From assembly GCF_010093345.1 (NCBI RefSeq), contig NZ_PDWT01000010.1, forward strand, positions 1 through 64,000: a stretch of 64,000 nucleotides of DNA. The letters run 5' to 3'. The notes beneath the pieces are model-generated. The model was not told the DNA's origin and ran no database searches. It saw only the letters and a list, made by a program, of their open reading frames with translations. Positions 37,494-50,177 of this stretch are shown piece by piece. The DNA comes from Pseudoxanthomonas yeongjuensis. Lineage in GTDB: Bacteria; Pseudomonadota; Gammaproteobacteria; Xanthomonadales; Xanthomonadaceae. The position numbers and the translations under genes were made by a program. The first letter of the stretch is position 1. The number at the start of each line of letters is the position of its first letter.

Positions 37494-38344
37494 GTATTCG
37501 CCTGCTGCAAAACTTTTATCGTTTTCCTGTGGATCGTCGTTGCCATCCATGGCGTCACCCTGCTGGCTTCGGCCAGTCCGGTCCGGCCATCCATGGCCGG
37601 GCGCTCGTCGGCCGCAGCAGACGCCTTGATGGCGTCCGCTTGCTCGCGGCCGCTCGCCCAGCTCAATGCAAAACCGTTGGTGTAGCGGAGATCGGCGCGC
37701 TGCAGCGGCAGCGCGTTGCGCGCCAGCAGTTGCGGCAGCATCCGTGCGAAGCGGCCCAGGCGCGGGCGCGCGTCGGTGCGGCCGAGCACTACTTGCGTGC
37801 CGTTGCTCAGGGCCAGCGACCAGCTGCCGCGGCGATCCATCACCAGGCTGTCGACCTTGAAACCGACCGGCGCGAACAGCTCGCGCGATTCGTTGTACAG
37901 CGCCACCACTTCCTTGACCTGCGAATCGGGGCCGCCGAGCAGCGGCAGCGCATCGGACGACAGCCCCTTCGGAACTGGGAACAGGCGGCCGTGTTCGGAA
38001 AGCAGGCGATCGTCGCCCCAGCGCGCGAACGGCTTGTGCTCGACCACTTCGACTTCGATCACGTCCGGCCAGCGCTTGCGCACTTCGGCGCGCTCCACCC
38101 ACGGCAGCTTTTCGACCGCGTCCTGCGCACCCTGCAGGCGCACGGCGAAGAAGCCCGGCTTGGCGAAAGGCAGCACCACCGCACGCAACTGGGCCGGGTC
38201 GACGCGCTTGAACTCGCCGTGCACGCGCAACTTGGTCAGCGGCCAGCGCTCGGCGCCGATCCAGCCGTTCATCACCGCGACCACGGGCATGACGACCAGC
38301 GCAAGTGCCAGCAACCAGGTGAAGATGCGCAGCGCGGCGTTCAT
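37490..38344 (-). CDS. ftsQ: FtsQ, bitopic division protein
   Basis: Divisome scaffold of 284 aa. It has one N-terminal membrane helix ([18 protein letters not shown]), a periplasmic POTRA domain starting [20 protein letters not shown], and a beta domain with [20 protein letters not shown]. It overlaps both ddlB and ftsA by 4 nt. The C-terminus carries a divergent Ala-rich tail after the conserved core. Confidence 0.96.
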   Translation of the reverse strand: MNAALRIFTWLLALALVVMPVVAVMNGWIGAERWPLTKLRVHGEFKRVDPAQLRAVVLPFAKPGFFAVRLQGAQDAVEKLPWVERAEVRKRWPDVIEVEVVEHKPFARWGDDRLLSEHGRLFPVPKGLSSDALPLLGGPDSQVKEVVALYNESRELFAPVGFKVDSLVMDRRGSWSLALSNGTQVVLGRTDARPRLGRFARMLPQLLARNALPLQRADLRYTNGFALSWASGREQADAIKASAAADERPAMDGRTGLAEASRVTPWMATTIHRKTIKVLQQANT

Positions 38345-39303
38345 CGGCCGGCCACCTCCGGCAGCGTCTGTTCCAGGATCCGCCAGCACAATTCCCCGAA
38401 GCCGATACCGGCCTGCTTGGCCGACTTCGGCACCAGCGAGTGGCTGGTCATGCCCGGCGCGGTATTCACTTCGAGCAAGTAGAAGTTGCCGCTGCTGCGA
38501 TCGCGCATCACGTCGACGCGACCCCAGCCGTTGCAACCGGCCGCCTGGAACGCGGCCAGCGCGATGCGGCCGATCTCGATCTCGTCCGCGCCTTCGAGCC
38601 CCGGGCAAAGGTATTGGGTATCTTCGGCCTTGTACTTGGCGTGGTAGTCGTACCACTCGCCCTTGGGCACGATCCGGATCGAAGGCAGCGCGACATCGCC
38701 CAGGATCGCCACGGTCAGCTCGTCGCCGACGATCATCTGCTCCATGAGCAGTTCGCCTGGATAACGCACCGCGAGATCGACCGCCGCCTGCAGGCCCGCA
38801 TCGTCGAACACGCGCGACACGCCTACGCTGGAGCCCTCGCAGGAAGGCTTCACGATCACCGGCAAGCCGATCGCCTTGGCAGCGGCATGCACGTCGTCGC
38901 CCTTGGCCAAGCGGCGATAACCGGGGGTCGGCAGGTCCAGCGCCATCCACACCTGCTTGCTGCGGATCTTGTCCAGCGCCAACGCCGAACCGAGCACGCC
39001 GGAACCGGTATACGGCACGCCGAGCGCTTCCAGCAGGCCCTGCAACACGCCGTTCTCGCCTTCGCCACCATGCAGGATGTTGAACACGCGATCGAACTTC
39101 TTCTGTGCCAGCGCTCCGGTCAACGCGGCCACGCCATCGACGGCGGTCGCATCGACACCGCGCGACTGCAGCGCTTCCAATACGTTGCGACCGGAATCCA
39201 GCGATACTTCGCGTTCGCTGGAAGTACCGCCCAGCAGCACGGCGACCCGGCCGAATGCGCCCGGATCGGTGACTCGCGGCGCGGGAAATGCGTACGTGCT
39301 CAT
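38341..39303 (-). CDS. ddlB: D-alanine-D-alanine ligase B
   Basis: ATP-grasp enzyme making the D-Ala-D-Ala dipeptide for MurF. The protein of 320 aa has [19 protein letters not shown], the ATP-binding loop [12 protein letters not shown], and the metal/substrate loop [20 protein letters not shown]. It overlaps murC and ftsQ by 4 nt each. Confidence 0.98.
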   Translation of the reverse strand: MSTYAFPAPRVTDPGAFGRVAVLLGGTSSEREVSLDSGRNVLEALQSRGVDATAVDGVAALTGALAQKKFDRVFNILHGGEGENGVLQGLLEALGVPYTGSGVLGSALALDKIRSKQVWMALDLPTPGYRRLAKGDDVHAAAKAIGLPVIVKPSCEGSSVGVSRVFDDAGLQAAVDLAVRYPGELLMEQMIVGDELTVAILGDVALPSIRIVPKGEWYDYHAKYKAEDTQYLCPGLEGADEIEIGRIALAAFQAAGCNGWGRVDVMRDRSSGNFYLLEVNTAPGMTSHSLVPKSAKQAGIGFGELCWRILEQTLPEVAGR

Positions 39304-40754
39304 TCTGTCCTGCTTGCCTCGAAGCCGTGGGTGGAAAGGTGTTGTGCGAAATAACCGATGTCGCCGGCGCCCATCAGCAGCAGCAGGTCGCCGTCCTGGA
39401 GCACGTCCGGCAACACGGCCGCGAGTTCGGAAACCTGGCTGACCACGACCGGCTCGTTGCGGCCGCGCGCGCGGATCGCACGCGCAAGCGAGCGCGCGTC
39501 GGCACCGGCGATCGGCGCTTCGCCAGCGGGATAGACCTCGCTCAGCACCAGCGCATCGACTTCGGAGAGCACCGCGGCGAACGCATCGAACTGGTCGCGG
39601 GTGCGGCTGTAGCGATGCGGCTGGAAGGCGACCACCAGGCGCTTGTCCGGCCAGCCGCCACGCGCGGCGGCGAACACCGCGGCGAGTTCGCGCGGATGGT
39701 GGCCGTAGTCGTCGACCAGCTGCACACGCGCGCCGGTCGGCGTGACGATCTCGCCCAGCTCGTTGAAGCGACGGCCGATGCCGGTGAACTTCTCCAGAGC
39801 GCGTGCAATGGTTTCCGGGGCCACACCCAGTTGCCAGCCGATACAGGCGGCAGCCAATGCGTTCTGCACGTTGTGCCGACCCGGTAACGCCAGGGTCACC
39901 TGCACCTGGGTGTCTTCCGGCAGGCGCAGGGTGAAACGCATGCGCCCACCCTCCTGGGTGACGTCCTCGGCACGCACGTCGGCATTCTCGGCGAAGCCAT
40001 AGCTCATGACGTGGCGTGGCGTGTCGGCGGCCAGCGCGGCCACTTCCGGATCGTCGATGCACAGCACCGCCAGCCCGTAGAACGGCAGGCGTTGCAGGAA
40101 TTCGGCGAAGGCCGCCTGGACCTTGGCGAAATCGTTGTCGTAATTCTCCAGATGATCCGCATCGATATTGGTGATCACCGCCATCAGCGGATTCAGGCGC
40201 AGGAAGCTGCCATCGCTTTCGTCGGCTTCGGCCACCAGCCACTGGCCGTCGCCGAGCTTGGCGTTGGCGCCGGCGGCGAGCAGCTGTCCGCCGATGACAA
40301 AGGTCGGATCCAGCCCGCCTTCGCTGAGCACCGCCGCGGTGAGGCTGGTGGTGGTGGTCTTGCCATGGGTACCGGCAACCGCTATCCCGCGGCGGAAGCG
40401 CATCAGTTCGGCCAGCATCGCCGCGCGCGGCACGATCGGGATGCGCTGCGAACGCGCTTCCATCAGTTCCGGGTTGTCGTGCTTGATCGCACTCGACACC
40501 ACCACGCAATCGGTACCGAGCACGTTGGAGGCGTTATGCCCGCGCATGACCCGCGCGCCGAGCGAAGCCAGCCGGCGCGTGGCGACATTGTCCGCGTTGT
40601 CGGAACCGGATACTTCGTAGCCGAGCGTGCACAGCACTTCGGCGATGCCGCTCATGCCGGCGCCGCCGATACCGACGAAATGCACCCGGCGGAATTCCTG
40701 GGCCAGGTTGCCGCTGTGTTGCAGGCGACGTTCGCGCGCAGCGGCCATCATCAT
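39300..40754 (-). CDS. murC: UDP-N-acetylmuramate-L-alanine ligase
   Basis: Adds L-Ala to UDP-MurNAc. The protein of 484 aa begins [16 protein letters not shown] and contains the UDP-binding [19 protein letters not shown], the P-loop [13 protein letters not shown], and [13 protein letters not shown]. Three consecutive ATG codons are possible starts; the first overlaps the murG stop as ATGA and is chosen. Confidence 0.97.
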   Translation of the reverse strand: MMMAAARERRLQHSGNLAQEFRRVHFVGIGGAGMSGIAEVLCTLGYEVSGSDNADNVATRRLASLGARVMRGHNASNVLGTDCVVVSSAIKHDNPELMEARSQRIPIVPRAAMLAELMRFRRGIAVAGTHGKTTTTSLTAAVLSEGGLDPTFVIGGQLLAAGANAKLGDGQWLVAEADESDGSFLRLNPLMAVITNIDADHLENYDNDFAKVQAAFAEFLQRLPFYGLAVLCIDDPEVAALAADTPRHVMSYGFAENADVRAEDVTQEGGRMRFTLRLPEDTQVQVTLALPGRHNVQNALAAACIGWQLGVAPETIARALEKFTGIGRRFNELGEIVTPTGARVQLVDDYGHHPRELAAVFAAARGGWPDKRLVVAFQPHRYSRTRDQFDAFAAVLSEVDALVLSEVYPAGEAPIAGADARSLARAIRARGRNEPVVVSQVSELAAVLPDVLQDGDLLLLMGAGDIGYFAQHLSTHGFEASRTE

Positions 40755-41845
40755 GCTGCCTTCTCCAAAGCTGATTCTTCCAGGATGATGTCGGCGATGC
40801 GCTCGGCCGCATCGGGCCGGGCCAACGCGCGCGCGGCTTCGGCCATCGCCAGCCGCCGCGCGGCGTCGCCGGCAAGGTCGCGCAAGGTCGACTGCAATTG
40901 CGCGGCCAGCTGGTCGTCCTGCTTCAGCAGCACCGCGGCGCCGCGTTCGACCAGGTATTGCGCGTTCTTGGTCTGGTGGTCGTCGACCGCCGCGGCGAAC
41001 GGCACCAGCACGCTGCCGACGCCGACCGCGCACAGTTCCGCCAGGGTCGAGGCACCGGCGCGGCAGACCACCAGGTCGGCCCAGCCATAGGCGCCGGCCA
41101 TGTCGGAAATGAAGCTTTCGACGCTGGCCTCGACCCCCGCTTCGCGGTAGGCGCGCACCGCTTCCTCACGCAGCTTGTCGCCGCATTGGTGGCGGACTTC
41201 GAATTCGATTCCGGACAATTGCGCCAGCGCCTGCGGCAAGCCGGCGTTGAGCACGCGCGCACCCTGGCTGCCGCCCAGCACCAGCAGGCGCAGCGGCGCC
41301 TGGCGTCCGGCCAGGCGTTGCGCCGGCGGCGGCACCGCGGCGATCTCGCTGCGCACCGGATTGCCCACCGCTTCTTCGCGCGCGGCGAAGCTGCCGGGGA
41401 ATCCCGTGAGGATGCGGCGCGCGAATTTCGCCAGCACGCGATTGGTGAAACCCGGCGCGCGGTTCTGTTCGTGGACCAGCAACGGACGGCCCTGCAGGCG
41501 CGCGGCCATGCCGCCCGGACCGGCGGCGAATCCACCGAAGCTGACCACCGCGCGCGGCTCGCGATAACGCAATACGAAGCCGGCCGCACGCACCGCGCGC
41601 AACACCCGCAGCGGCGCGCCGAGCAGGGCCAGCTTGCCCTTGCCGCGCAAGCCGCCGATGGCGATGGTGTCGAGCTGGATGCCCTGGCGCGGCACCAGTT
41701 TGGTCTCCATGGCGCCGTCCGCACCCAGCCAGGTGACCGGCACGCCGCGCGCGCGCAGCACCTTGGCCACCGCCAGCGCGGGGAAAATGTGCCCGCCGGT
41801 ACCGCCCGCCAGGATCATCACCGGGGCGTCGTCGTAACCGCTCAT
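40751..41845 (-). CDS. murG: MurG, lipid II-forming GlcNAc transferase
   Basis: Transfers GlcNAc to lipid I on the inner face of the membrane. The protein of 364 aa is a GT-B fold (family 28) with [46 protein letters not shown] and [11 protein letters not shown]. It overlaps ftsW and murC by 4 nt. Confidence 0.97.
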   Translation of the reverse strand: MSGYDDAPVMILAGGTGGHIFPALAVAKVLRARGVPVTWLGADGAMETKLVPRQGIQLDTIAIGGLRGKGKLALLGAPLRVLRAVRAAGFVLRYREPRAVVSFGGFAAGPGGMAARLQGRPLLVHEQNRAPGFTNRVLAKFARRILTGFPGSFAAREEAVGNPVRSEIAAVPPPAQRLAGRQAPLRLLVLGGSQGARVLNAGLPQALAQLSGIEFEVRHQCGDKLREEAVRAYREAGVEASVESFISDMAGAYGWADLVVCRAGASTLAELCAVGVGSVLVPFAAAVDDHQTKNAQYLVERGAAVLLKQDDQLAAQLQSTLRDLAGDAARRLAMAEAARALARPDAAERIADIILEESALEKAA

Positions 41846-43134
41846 GCGATCCTCTCGAAAGTGGGTTCGACCCGTGGGTTCAGGCGGCTGGTGCCGCGCT
41901 TCGGCGTTGCGGCAGGCGCCTTTTCCCTCGCCGTGGGCGGATCCGCAACGACAGGCGCTTCGGCGGATGGCGTGGCTTCTCCGCGCAGCAGCGCGACCTG
42001 GCGTTCGGCGCGATCGAGTTCGTAGGAAACCCGCAACAACAGGCCCATCGCCACGCAGGTCATCAGCACGCTGGAGCCACCGGAGGAAATCAGCGGCAGG
42101 GTCAGGCCCTTGGTCGGCAGCAGGCCCAGGTTCACGCCGATCGAGACGAAACTCTGCAGGCTGATCCACAAGGCGATGCCGAACGCGCAATAGCCGGCGA
42201 AGTGGCGGCGCATCTCCACGCAACGCAGGCCCAGGTGGAAGGCGCGGCCGGCCAGCAGCGCATACAGCGCGATCACGCCGCACGCGCCGATGAAGCCGAG
42301 TTCCTCGCCGATCACCGAGAAGATGAAATCGGTATGCGCCTCGGGCAGGTAGTTCAGTTTCTGCACCGAGCCGCCCAGGCCGACGCCCATCCATTCGCCG
42401 CGGCCGATCGCCATCAGCGCGTTGCTGAGCTGGTAGCCCGAGCCTAGCTGATCCGCCCATGGATTCATGAAGGAAGTGATGCGCCGCATCCGGTACGGCT
42501 CGAGGATGGCGATGAAGGCGAAGATCGGCAGGCCGACGACGATCGGCGCCGACATCCGCGGCAGGTTCACGCCGCCCAGTACCAGCATGCCGGCGGTGAT
42601 CGCCAGCAGCAGCGTGGAAGAACCGAAATCCGGCTGCAGCAGCAGCAAGGCGACCAGCGCCACCGCCACGCCCAGCGGCTTGAGCATCGCCGGCCAGGTT
42701 GCATTGACCTCGTCGCGGAAGCGCACCAGGTAACTCGACAGCCAGACGATGTAGAGCACCTTCACCGCCTCCACCACCTGGAACTTGGACACGCCCAGGT
42801 TGATCCAGCGGCGCGCGCCATTGACGCTGCTGCCCAGGCCGGGCACGTACACCGAAACCAGCAGCACGAAGCAGGCCAGCAGCAGGTACTGGTTGTAATG
42901 CTCGACGGTCTTGAGTTCGGTGCGCATGACCCAGTACGCCAGGCCCACGCCCACGCCCAGGAACACCACGTGGCGGGTGAGGAAATGGAACGGGTTGCTG
43001 TCCATGGCGATGGAACTGGAAGCGACCATGACAACGCCCAGGCCGGCGAGCGCGATGACCACGCCGAGCAGCCACGGATCGTAGCGGCCGCCGATGGCTT
43101 CGAGTCGGGTGGCCTGGCGCGGACTGTCGTTCAT
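41842..43134 (-). CDS. ftsW: FtsW, SEDS-family septal glycosyltransferase
   Basis: Polymerises lipid II at the septum with FtsI. The protein of 430 aa has ten membrane helices and conserved SEDS segments: [43 protein letters not shown] and [17 protein letters not shown] roughly 50-residue Pro/Ala-rich cytoplasmic tail follows. The start overlaps the mraY stop by one base (TGATG). Confidence 0.97.
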   Translation of the reverse strand: MNDSPRQATRLEAIGGRYDPWLLGVVIALAGLGVVMVASSSIAMDSNPFHFLTRHVVFLGVGVGLAYWVMRTELKTVEHYNQYLLLACFVLLVSVYVPGLGSSVNGARRWINLGVSKFQVVEAVKVLYIVWLSSYLVRFRDEVNATWPAMLKPLGVAVALVALLLLQPDFGSSTLLLAITAGMLVLGGVNLPRMSAPIVVGLPIFAFIAILEPYRMRRITSFMNPWADQLGSGYQLSNALMAIGRGEWMGVGLGGSVQKLNYLPEAHTDFIFSVIGEELGFIGACGVIALYALLAGRAFHLGLRCVEMRRHFAGYCAFGIALWISLQSFVSIGVNLGLLPTKGLTLPLISSGGSSVLMTCVAMGLLLRVSYELDRAERQVALLRGEATPSAEAPVVADPPTAREKAPAATPKRGTSRLNPRVEPTFERIA

Positions 43135-44225
43135 CAGCGCACCTTCAACGTGGCCAGGCCGATGAGGACCAGGACCACCGAGATGATCCAGAAGCGCACG
43201 ATCACCCGCGGTTCGGGCCAGCCCTTCAATTCGAAATGATGGTGAATGGGCGCCATCCGGAACACGCGCTTGCCGGTGAGCTTGAACGACGCCACCTGGA
43301 TCATCACCGACAGGGTTTCGACCACGAAGATCCCGCCCATGATCACCAGCACCAGTTCCTGGCGCACGATCACCGCGACCGTGCCCAGCACCGCGCCCAG
43401 CGCCAGCGCGCCGATGTCGCCCATGAACACCATGGCCGGATAGGTGTTGAACCAGAGGAAGCCGAGTCCGGCGCCGGCGATGGCCGCGCAGATGATCACC
43501 AGCTCGCCCGCGCCCGGCACCTGCGGAATCTGCAGGTAGGTGGAGAACACCGCATTGCCCGAGGCGTAGGCGAACACGCCCAGCGCGCAGGCGACCAGCA
43601 CGGTCGGCATGATCGCCAGGCCGTCGAGGCCGTCGGTCAGGTTCACCGCATTGGAGAAGCCGACGATCCACAGGTAGGCGATGGCGATGAAGCCGGCGCC
43701 GGCCAGCGGCAGCGCCACGCTCTTGATCATAGGGATGTAGAACGTGGTCGCGGCCGGCACCGAGGGATCGGCGGTCACCCACAGGAAGATGCCGGCGGCC
43801 AGGCCGAAGATCGACTGCAGCAGATACTTCCAGCGCGACTTCAGCCCGTTCGGATCGCGCTTCACGATCTTGATCCAGTCGTCGTACCAGCCGATCGCGC
43901 CGAAGGTCAGCATCACCGCCAGCACCAGCCACACGTAGCGATTGCGCAGGTCGCCCCACAGCAGCACCGACAACAGCACCGTCACCAGGATCAGCGAACC
44001 ACCCATGGTCGGCGTGCCGGCCTTGGTGAAATGGGTCTGCGGGCCGTCCTGGCGGATCGGCTGGCCGCCCTTGAACTGGGCCAGCCGGCGGATCGCCGCC
44101 GGGCCGAGCCACAGCGACAGGAACAACGAGGTCAGCGCCGCCAGGATGCCGCGGAAGGTCAGGTAGCCGAACAAGCCGAACAGGCTCTCCAGCTGCTGCA
44201 ACCAGCGTGTGAGTTCAAGCAGCAT
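43134..44225 (-). CDS. mraY: Phospho-MurNAc-pentapeptide translocase (lipid I synthase)
   Basis: Couples UDP-MurNAc-pentapeptide to undecaprenyl phosphate. The protein of 363 aa is polytopic and starts [20 protein letters not shown]. Catalytic acidic motifs include [23 protein letters not shown] and [24 protein letters not shown] is the C-terminal HHH motif. The start overlaps the murF end by 11 nt. Confidence 0.98.
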   Translation of the reverse strand: MLLELTRWLQQLESLFGLFGYLTFRGILAALTSLFLSLWLGPAAIRRLAQFKGGQPIRQDGPQTHFTKAGTPTMGGSLILVTVLLSVLLWGDLRNRYVWLVLAVMLTFGAIGWYDDWIKIVKRDPNGLKSRWKYLLQSIFGLAAGIFLWVTADPSVPAATTFYIPMIKSVALPLAGAGFIAIAYLWIVGFSNAVNLTDGLDGLAIMPTVLVACALGVFAYASGNAVFSTYLQIPQVPGAGELVIICAAIAGAGLGFLWFNTYPAMVFMGDIGALALGAVLGTVAVIVRQELVLVIMGGIFVVETLSVMIQVASFKLTGKRVFRMAPIHHHFELKGWPEPRVIVRFWIISVVLVLIGLATLKVR

Positions 44226-45678
44226 GCGATTTGCCCTCCCCTTTGGACAAAAGTGCGTTCACCACGCGATCCATCGCACTGCCCCTGGATCCCTTCACCA
44301 GCACACGAATATCTGTGGGAGGGGCTTCAGCCCCGACTGGAGTCGCTGTGGTGACAGTCGGGGCTGAAGCCTCTCCCACGCCCCGAAGGAAGTCCCTCTG
44401 GGAAGCAACGAGATGCAGGTCCTTGCGCAAGGCGTCGACCACTTCGGCATGCGTCTCGAAACTACGCGCGCCTTCGCCGAACGCGCGCGCGGCGGCGGCG
44501 CTCAACGGCCCCAGCGCATACAACCTGCGGATGCCTGCGGCCTTGGCCCGACGGCCGGCGTCGGCGTGCAGCGCTTCGGCTTCGGCACCGAGCTCGCGCA
44601 TGTCGCCCAGCACCAGCCAACTTTCGCTTCCGCTGGCCGCGAGCGTGTCGATGGCCGCGGCCAGCGAACCGGGATTGGCGTTGTAGCTGTCGTCGACCAG
44701 GACCACGCCGTCGCCCAGGGCATGCGCGATCTGGCGACCGGCGACCGGCCTGGCCGTGGCCAGTCCTTCGGCGATCGTCGCCAGCGTCACCTCGCAGGCG
44801 AGCGCCAGCGAGGCCGCGGCCAGCGCATTGAGTACGTTGTGCCGGCCGGGCAAGGGCAAGGCGATCGCCACTTCGCCCTGCGGCGTGACCAGGATGAACT
44901 GCGAGCCTTCCGCGCTTGCGCGCAGGTCGCGCATGCCTACGTCGGCGCTGGACTCCAGGCCGAAACGAAGGATGCGCTTGCCTGCGGCGCATTTGGCGAA
45001 GTACTCGGCGAAGGCATCGTCGGCATTGATCACCGCCACGCCTGCGGCGGACAGCGCCGAATAGATCGCACCCTTGGTTTCGGCCACGCCCATCAGGTTG
45101 CCCATGCGCTCCAGGTGCGCCGGGGCGACGTTGTTCACCAGGGCCACGTCCGGAACGACGATGTCGGTCAGGTAGGCGATGTCGCCGGGCTTGCCGGCGC
45201 CCATTTCGTAGATCGCGAAATCGGCATCGTCCGGCGCATCGATCACCGCCAGCGGCAGGCCGATCTCGTTGTTGCGGTTGCCCGGATTGAAATAGGTGTT
45301 GCCCGCCAGCTGCAGGATCGACTGGAGCAGGGTCTTGACGCTGGTCTTGCCGTTGCTGCCGGTGATGGCCACGACTTTGCCGCCACGATCCAGCTGCAGG
45401 CTGCCGGCGATGCGGGCCAGCGCCTGTTGCGTATCGGCGACGATGACCTGCGGCACATCCACCGGCACCGCGTGGTCCACCAGCACCGCCGCGGCATGGC
45501 GCATGGCCGCGTCGTAGGCGAAGTCGTGGCCGTCGTAGCGCTCGCCGCGCAGGGCGACATACAGGCCGCCCGGCATCAGCGCACGGGTGTCGTTGCTCAT
45601 CGTGTCGACCACGATGTCCTCGCCCCGCAGTTCGCCGCCGGCCCAGTGCGCGAGCAATGAAAGGGGAAGCCGCTTCAT
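44215..45678 (-). CDS. murF: MurF ligase with an in-frame palindromic-repeat insertion
   Basis: Adds D-Ala-D-Ala to UDP-MurNAc-tripeptide. The protein of 487 aa starts [20 protein letters not shown] and has the P-loop [37 protein letters not shown] and the C-terminal [15 protein letters not shown]. Just before that last strand a stretch of about 22 residues ([20 protein letters not shown]) is encoded by a GTGG-type palindromic repeat, making it longer than the usual 450-460 aa. The frame is preserved. It overlaps murE by 4 nt. Confidence 0.96.
   Translation of the reverse strand: MKRLPLSLLAHWAGGELRGEDIVVDTMSNDTRALMPGGLYVALRGERYDGHDFAYDAAMRHAAAVLVDHAVPVDVPQVIVADTQQALARIAGSLQLDRGGKVVAITGSNGKTSVKTLLQSILQLAGNTYFNPGNRNNEIGLPLAVIDAPDDADFAIYEMGAGKPGDIAYLTDIVVPDVALVNNVAPAHLERMGNLMGVAETKGAIYSALSAAGVAVINADDAFAEYFAKCAAGKRILRFGLESSADVGMRDLRASAEGSQFILVTPQGEVAIALPLPGRHNVLNALAAASLALACEVTLATIAEGLATARPVAGRQIAHALGDGVVLVDDSYNANPGSLAAAIDTLAASGSESWLVLGDMRELGAEAEALHADAGRRAKAAGIRRLYALGPLSAAAARAFGEGARSFETHAEVVDALRKDLHLVASQRDFLRGVGEASAPTVTTATPVGAEAPPTDIRVLVKGSRGSAMDRVVNALLSKGEGKSHAA
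44315..44379. repeat. GTGG palindromic pair (type E) inside murF
   Basis: The arms are GTGGGA-GGGGCT-TC-AGCCCC-GACT and its inverse, with one mismatch in the right arm (CCTCTCCCAC). It is the same type as the intergenic pair at 58594, but here it is translated in frame. Confidence 0.92.
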
Positions 45679-47144
45679 TGGCGTTCCTCCAGGCATTGGC
45701 GCGCGACCGTCGTGTCGTCGAACGGATGCCTGACGCCGTCGATCTCCTGGTAGGGCTCGTGGCCCTTGCCGGCGATCAGGACGATGTCGTCCGGACCCGC
45801 CTCGCCGATCGCGCGGGCGATGGCCCGGGCGCGGTCGCGTTGAACGACCACGGAATCCGGTCTGGCGAAACCGGCAAGGATGTCGGCGACGATGGCATCG
45901 CCGTTCTCGCCGCGCGGATTGTCGTCGGTGACGATCACCCCGTCGGCCAGGCGTTCCGCGCACGCCGCCATCTGCGGACGCTTGCCGGTGTCGCGCTCGC
46001 CGCCGCAGCCGAATACGCAGATCAGCCGCGCCGCGGCGTGATCGCGCAGGCTGGACAGCGCCTGCTCGAGCGCGTCGGGCGTGTGCGCATAGTCGATCAC
46101 GACCAGCGGGCGCTCGCCATCGCCACCCAGGCGGTTCATGCGCCCGTGGATCGGCTGCAGCCTGGAAAGCGTGCGCGCGATATCGGCCGGCGCATCCCCG
46201 AACGCATGCAGCGCACCGGCCACCGCCAGCAGGTTGTCCACGTTGAAGCGGCCGAGCAGTTTCGACCGCACGCCATGGACCTGGCCTTCGACCAGCAGGT
46301 CGAAGGCGATCCCGCTGGCGTCGAGATTGAGATTTTCCGCACGCACGGCCGCTTTTTCCTCGCCACGCGAACTCAGGCCGATGCTCCGCACTTCCGGCGT
46401 CAATTGGCCGCAAAGCTTGCGACCGAAGGCGTCGTCCAGGTTGATCACCGCCGCCTTCAATTCCGGCCATGCGAACAGGCGTGCCTTCGCGGCGCCATAG
46501 GTGTCCATGTCGCCGTGGTAGTCGAGATGGTCGCGGGTGAGGTTGGTGAACACGGCCACGTCGAAGTGCACGTTGGCCACGCGGCCCTGGTCGAGCGCGT
46601 GCGAACTCACTTCCATCGCCACCGCCTGGGCGCCCGCATCGCGCAACTCGGCGAGCAGCGCATGCATCTGCAGCACCAGCGGGGTGGTGAAACCGGTCGC
46701 CACCACTTCGCCATACAGGCCAGCGCCGAGCGTGCCGATGCTGCCCGCGCGGATGCCGCGCAGATGCCAGGCCTGGGCCAGCAACTGCACCGTGGAAGTC
46801 TTGCCGTTGGTGCCGGTCACGCCGACCATCGACATGCCGTGCGAAGGACGCGCGTGGAAACGGTCGGCCATCTCGCCCATCCGCGCACGCAGCCGGGGCA
46901 CCGCGATCGCTTCGGCGGGAACCTGGAACTCGGCCGGCGCCGGCGGCTCGAAAAGAATGGCGGCCGCACCGGCGGCCTTGGCCTGCTCGACGAAACCCAG
47001 GCCATGCGCGCCGAAGCCCGCGATGGCGACGAACGCATCGCCCGGCTCGACCGCGCGGCTGTCCAGCACCAGTCCGCGGACCACGATGTCGCGCGACACG
47101 TCCAGGTCCGGCAGCAGGTCGGCCAATGCCATGGCGCGCTTCAT
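45675..47144 (-). CDS. murE: MurE, UDP-MurNAc-tripeptide synthetase (meso-DAP type)
   Basis: Adds the third residue to UDP-MurNAc-L-Ala-D-Glu. The protein of 489 aa has [17 protein letters not shown], the P-loop [31 protein letters not shown] and the DNPR motif (TDDNPRGEN), which marks meso-diaminopimelate enzymes. It overlaps ftsI and murF by 4 nt. Confidence 0.97.
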   Translation of the reverse strand: MKRAMALADLLPDLDVSRDIVVRGLVLDSRAVEPGDAFVAIAGFGAHGLGFVEQAKAAGAAAILFEPPAPAEFQVPAEAIAVPRLRARMGEMADRFHARPSHGMSMVGVTGTNGKTSTVQLLAQAWHLRGIRAGSIGTLGAGLYGEVVATGFTTPLVLQMHALLAELRDAGAQAVAMEVSSHALDQGRVANVHFDVAVFTNLTRDHLDYHGDMDTYGAAKARLFAWPELKAAVINLDDAFGRKLCGQLTPEVRSIGLSSRGEEKAAVRAENLNLDASGIAFDLLVEGQVHGVRSKLLGRFNVDNLLAVAGALHAFGDAPADIARTLSRLQPIHGRMNRLGGDGERPLVVIDYAHTPDALEQALSSLRDHAAARLICVFGCGGERDTGKRPQMAACAERLADGVIVTDDNPRGENGDAIVADILAGFARPDSVVVQRDRARAIARAIGEAGPDDIVLIAGKGHEPYQEIDGVRHPFDDTTVARQCLEERQ

Positions 47145-48964
47145 TGCACGTCTACCGGCAACGGCGCAGGCAACGAGGCATGCGTCGTGGAAGCTGCGGT
47201 GACTGCCAATGGCGACGTTTTCGCCGGACGCGACTTGGCTTCGGCCTTCTCCTGCGCCGCGATCCAGGTTTCGATGTCGTCCGGCGGCACGTCCATCAGG
47301 CGCAATGCGCCTTCCATGACGTTGTGGAACACCGGCGCCGAGACGATGCCGCCGTAGATGGAGGACTGCGGATTGTCCAGCACCACCACCATGGAAAAGC
47401 GCGGGTTGTCCACCGGCACCAGGCCGGCGAAGAACGCGCGGTAGTCGCGCGAGTATCCGCCGTTGAAGGCCTTGCGCGCGGTACCGGTCTTGCCGGCGAC
47501 GTGGTAGCCCAGGATCGCCGCCTGGGTGGCGGTGCCGCCGGGCTCGGTCACGGTCTGCATCATGCGCAGCACCTGGTGCGCGATCTCCGGCGACAGCACT
47601 TCGGCCGGTTCGTTGCGCTGGCCCTTGATGAAGGTGGGCGCGATCGCCATGCCGCCATTGCCGATCGTCGCGTAGGCGTGCGCGATCTGCAGCGGAGTCA
47701 CGGAAAGACCATAGCCGTAGGACATGGTCTGCTTGGTGGTGCCGCTCCAGCGCGAAGGCGGCGCGACCCCACCGGCGGCTTCACCCGGGAAACCGCTGCC
47801 GGTCTTGCTGCCATAGCCGAACTTGCGCAGGAACTCGTAGTACTCCTGGTCGGGCACCAGGGCAGCGAGTTTCGCCGCACCCACGTTCGAACTCTTGCGG
47901 ATGATGCCGGTGACGTCGAGCACCCCGTAGTTGTGCGTGTCGGTGGTGCGGTACTTGCCGTTCGGCATCCAGCCCGGCGAGGTATTGAAGATGGTGGTGG
48001 GCTTGACCACTCCCGCGGTCAATGCCGCGGCGGCGGTGATCGGCTTCATCGTCGAACCCGGCTCCATCGTGTCGACGATCGCGCGGTTGCGATGCGCATC
48101 CGGTTTGCCCAGCGATGCCGCGTTCGGATTGAAGGTGGGCAGGTTGACCATGGCCAGCACTTCGCCGGTGGCCACGTCCAGGACCACCACCGATCCGCTG
48201 CTGGCGTTATTGGAAACCAGTGCGTTACGCAGCTCGCGATAGGCCAGGAACTGGATACGACGGTCGATGCTGAGAGTGAGGTCCTTGCCGGGCTGCGCCT
48301 GCTTGACCAGGTCCACGTTCTCGACGATGCGGCCGCGATTGTCGCGGATCACCTTCTTGGCGCCCGGGCTGCCGCGCAACCATTCGTCGAACGCCAGCTC
48401 CACGCCCTCCTGGCCGCGATCGTCGATATTGGTGAAGCCCAGCACATGCGCCATGGCTTCGCCCTGCGGGTAGAAGCGGCGGAACTCGCGCTTCGAATAG
48501 ACCCCGGGCACGCCATGGGCGAGGATCTTCCTGGCTTCGTCCGGATTGATCCGGCGCTTGAGGTAATAGAACTCTTTTTCCGCGCGCTGGCTGATGCGGC
48601 TGGTCAGCGTGTCCAGCGGCTCGCCCAATGCCCGGGCCAGCTCGGGCAGGCGGTCGGGCGTCTTCAGCAGTTCCTGCGGATCGCACCAGATCGATTCCAC
48701 CGGCGAGGACACCGCCACCGGCTCGCCGTTGCGGTCGGTGATCATGCCGCGCGACGTCGGGATCTCGATGTTGCGGATGAAGCGCTCGTTGCCTTCGCGC
48801 TGGTAGAAATCGCTGTTGACCAGTTGCACGTACGCGGCGCGGCCGATCAGGCTGACCGAACAGAGCGCCAGCGCGCACACCACCAGCGTCACCCGTCCAC
48901 GCAGGTTGAATCGCGCGCGATTGCGGCCGCGCACCGGTGCGGCGTTCTTCACCGAGCCCTTCAT
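47141..48964 (-). CDS. ftsI: FtsI (PBP3), septal D,D-transpeptidase
   Basis: Class B penicillin-binding protein acting with FtsW. The protein of 607 aa has an N-terminal membrane helix ([21 protein letters not shown]), a pedestal domain, and a transpeptidase domain with active-site EPGSTMKP (SxxK), KSSNVG (SxN) and AGKTGTAR (KTG). The C-terminal tail is long and Ala/Pro-rich. It overlaps ftsL and murE. Confidence 0.98.
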   Translation of the reverse strand: MKGSVKNAAPVRGRNRARFNLRGRVTLVVCALALCSVSLIGRAAYVQLVNSDFYQREGNERFIRNIEIPTSRGMITDRNGEPVAVSSPVESIWCDPQELLKTPDRLPELARALGEPLDTLTSRISQRAEKEFYYLKRRINPDEARKILAHGVPGVYSKREFRRFYPQGEAMAHVLGFTNIDDRGQEGVELAFDEWLRGSPGAKKVIRDNRGRIVENVDLVKQAQPGKDLTLSIDRRIQFLAYRELRNALVSNNASSGSVVVLDVATGEVLAMVNLPTFNPNAASLGKPDAHRNRAIVDTMEPGSTMKPITAAAALTAGVVKPTTIFNTSPGWMPNGKYRTTDTHNYGVLDVTGIIRKSSNVGAAKLAALVPDQEYYEFLRKFGYGSKTGSGFPGEAAGGVAPPSRWSGTTKQTMSYGYGLSVTPLQIAHAYATIGNGGMAIAPTFIKGQRNEPAEVLSPEIAHQVLRMMQTVTEPGGTATQAAILGYHVAGKTGTARKAFNGGYSRDYRAFFAGLVPVDNPRFSMVVVLDNPQSSIYGGIVSAPVFHNVMEGALRLMDVPPDDIETWIAAQEKAEAKSRPAKTSPLAVTAASTTHASLPAPLPVDVQ

Positions 48965-49224
48965 TGGCGCACCACCACGACATCGCCCGCTTCCGGGAAC
49001 TTCATCCCCAGGCGCATGCGCGCGATCTGGTCGATGCGGTTGCTTTCGGCCACGGTGGCCTGTTCCAGCTGCAGGCGACCGAATTCGATATTGAGCTCGT
49101 CGCGCACCTTCTCCAGCTTGGCCAGTTCCACGAACAGCAGGCGATGGCGATGGCGCGCATAGACCACGCCGATCGCCGAAGCCATGCTCGCCAGGATCAT
49201 CACCACCAGCAGGAACCGGCTCAT
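48961..49224 (-). CDS. ftsL: FtsL, bitopic coiled-coil division protein
   Basis: Protein of 87 aa with one membrane helix ([20 protein letters not shown]) and a periplasmic leucine-zipper-like coiled coil ([20 protein letters not shown] onward). It joins FtsB and FtsQ in the divisome. The position between rsmH and ftsI is canonical, and it overlaps both. Confidence 0.92.
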   Translation of the reverse strand: MSRFLLVVMILASMASAIGVVYARHRHRLLFVELAKLEKVRDELNIEFGRLQLEQATVAESNRIDQIARMRLGMKFPEAGDVVVVRQ

Positions 49225-50177
49225 GCCGCGGCCCCCAGCTTCTCGGCCACCCGCAGGACCGCGCTGCGCGCGCGCGGATTGGCCGAGGTTTCCGCGGCAT
49301 CCGCGCGCTGCGCGTCGCCGATGGCTTTCAGTGTCGGCACGAATACGTCCAGTTCGGGCAGGCGCCGATTGGCCGGCGGCGCCTTCGCGTGCCTGGAAAT
49401 GAAGCGCTTGACGATGCGATCTTCCAGCGAATGGAAGCTGATCACCGCCAGGCGGCCACCGACCTTCAAACGCTCCAGCGCGCCGTCCAGACCGGTTTCC
49501 AGGTCGGCCAGTTCGCGATTGATATGGATGCGGATGGCCTGGAAGCTGCGCGTCGCCGGATTGATGTCGTGCTTGCCCCGGCCGACCACGGCACCCAGCA
49601 AGTCGGCCAGGTCGGCGGTGCGGGTGAATGGCTTCTCGCCACGCCGCGCGACGATGGCCTTGGCGATGCGCCGGCTCAGGCGCTCCTCGCCATAGGTCCA
49701 CAACACGTCGGCGATCTCCGCCTCGTCGGCGCGCGCAAGCCACTGCGCCGCGCTTTCGCCGTGGTCGGGATCCATGCGCATGTCCAGCGGGCCATCCTTG
49801 CCGAAGCTGAAACCGCGTTCGGCCACGTCCAGTTGCGGCGAGGACACACCCAGGTCCAGGAGGACGCCATCCAGGCCTTCGGCGGCGGCATCCCAATGCG
49901 CAAGCGTGGCGAAACTGTCGCGCCTGATGGCGACGCGCGCATCGCCGGCGAACGTCTGTTCGGCGTGGGCGATCGCTTCGGGATCCTTGTCCATCAGCAG
50001 CAGCCGGCCTCCCGGGCCGAGTCTTTGCAGCACGCCGCGCGCATGCCCTCCACGCCCGAATGTGCCGTCCAGGTAGGTTCCGTTCTCGCGCACCCGCAGT
50101 CCTTCCATGACCTGCACAAACATCACGGGAAGGTGGCCGGACTGCGCTTCGCCGCGCACCCGGGCACCGCCCGTCAC
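49221..50177 (-). CDS. rsmH: 16S rRNA m4C1402 methyltransferase
   Basis: Methylates C1402 of 16S rRNA. The protein of 318 aa has [14 protein letters not shown], the SAM motif [23 protein letters not shown] and [14 protein letters not shown]. The start is set at GTG 50177 because it overlaps the mraZ stop (GTGA), as in other dcw clusters. The longer frame would overlap mraZ by 84 nt. Confidence 0.95.
   Translation of the reverse strand: MTGGARVRGEAQSGHLPVMFVQVMEGLRVRENGTYLDGTFGRGGHARGVLQRLGPGGRLLLMDKDPEAIAHAEQTFAGDARVAIRRDSFATLAHWDAAAEGLDGVLLDLGVSSPQLDVAERGFSFGKDGPLDMRMDPDHGESAAQWLARADEAEIADVLWTYGEERLSRRIAKAIVARRGEKPFTRTADLADLLGAVVGRGKHDINPATRSFQAIRIHINRELADLETGLDGALERLKVGGRLAVISFHSLEDRIVKRFISRHAKAPPANRRLPELDVFVPTLKAIGDAQRADAAETSANPRARSAVLRVAEKLGAAA

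Noticed and set aside
34617-37685. 1022-codon open frame opposite ftsZ and ftsA
   Set aside because: Same codon-bias shadow; the real genes are conserved on the reverse strand.
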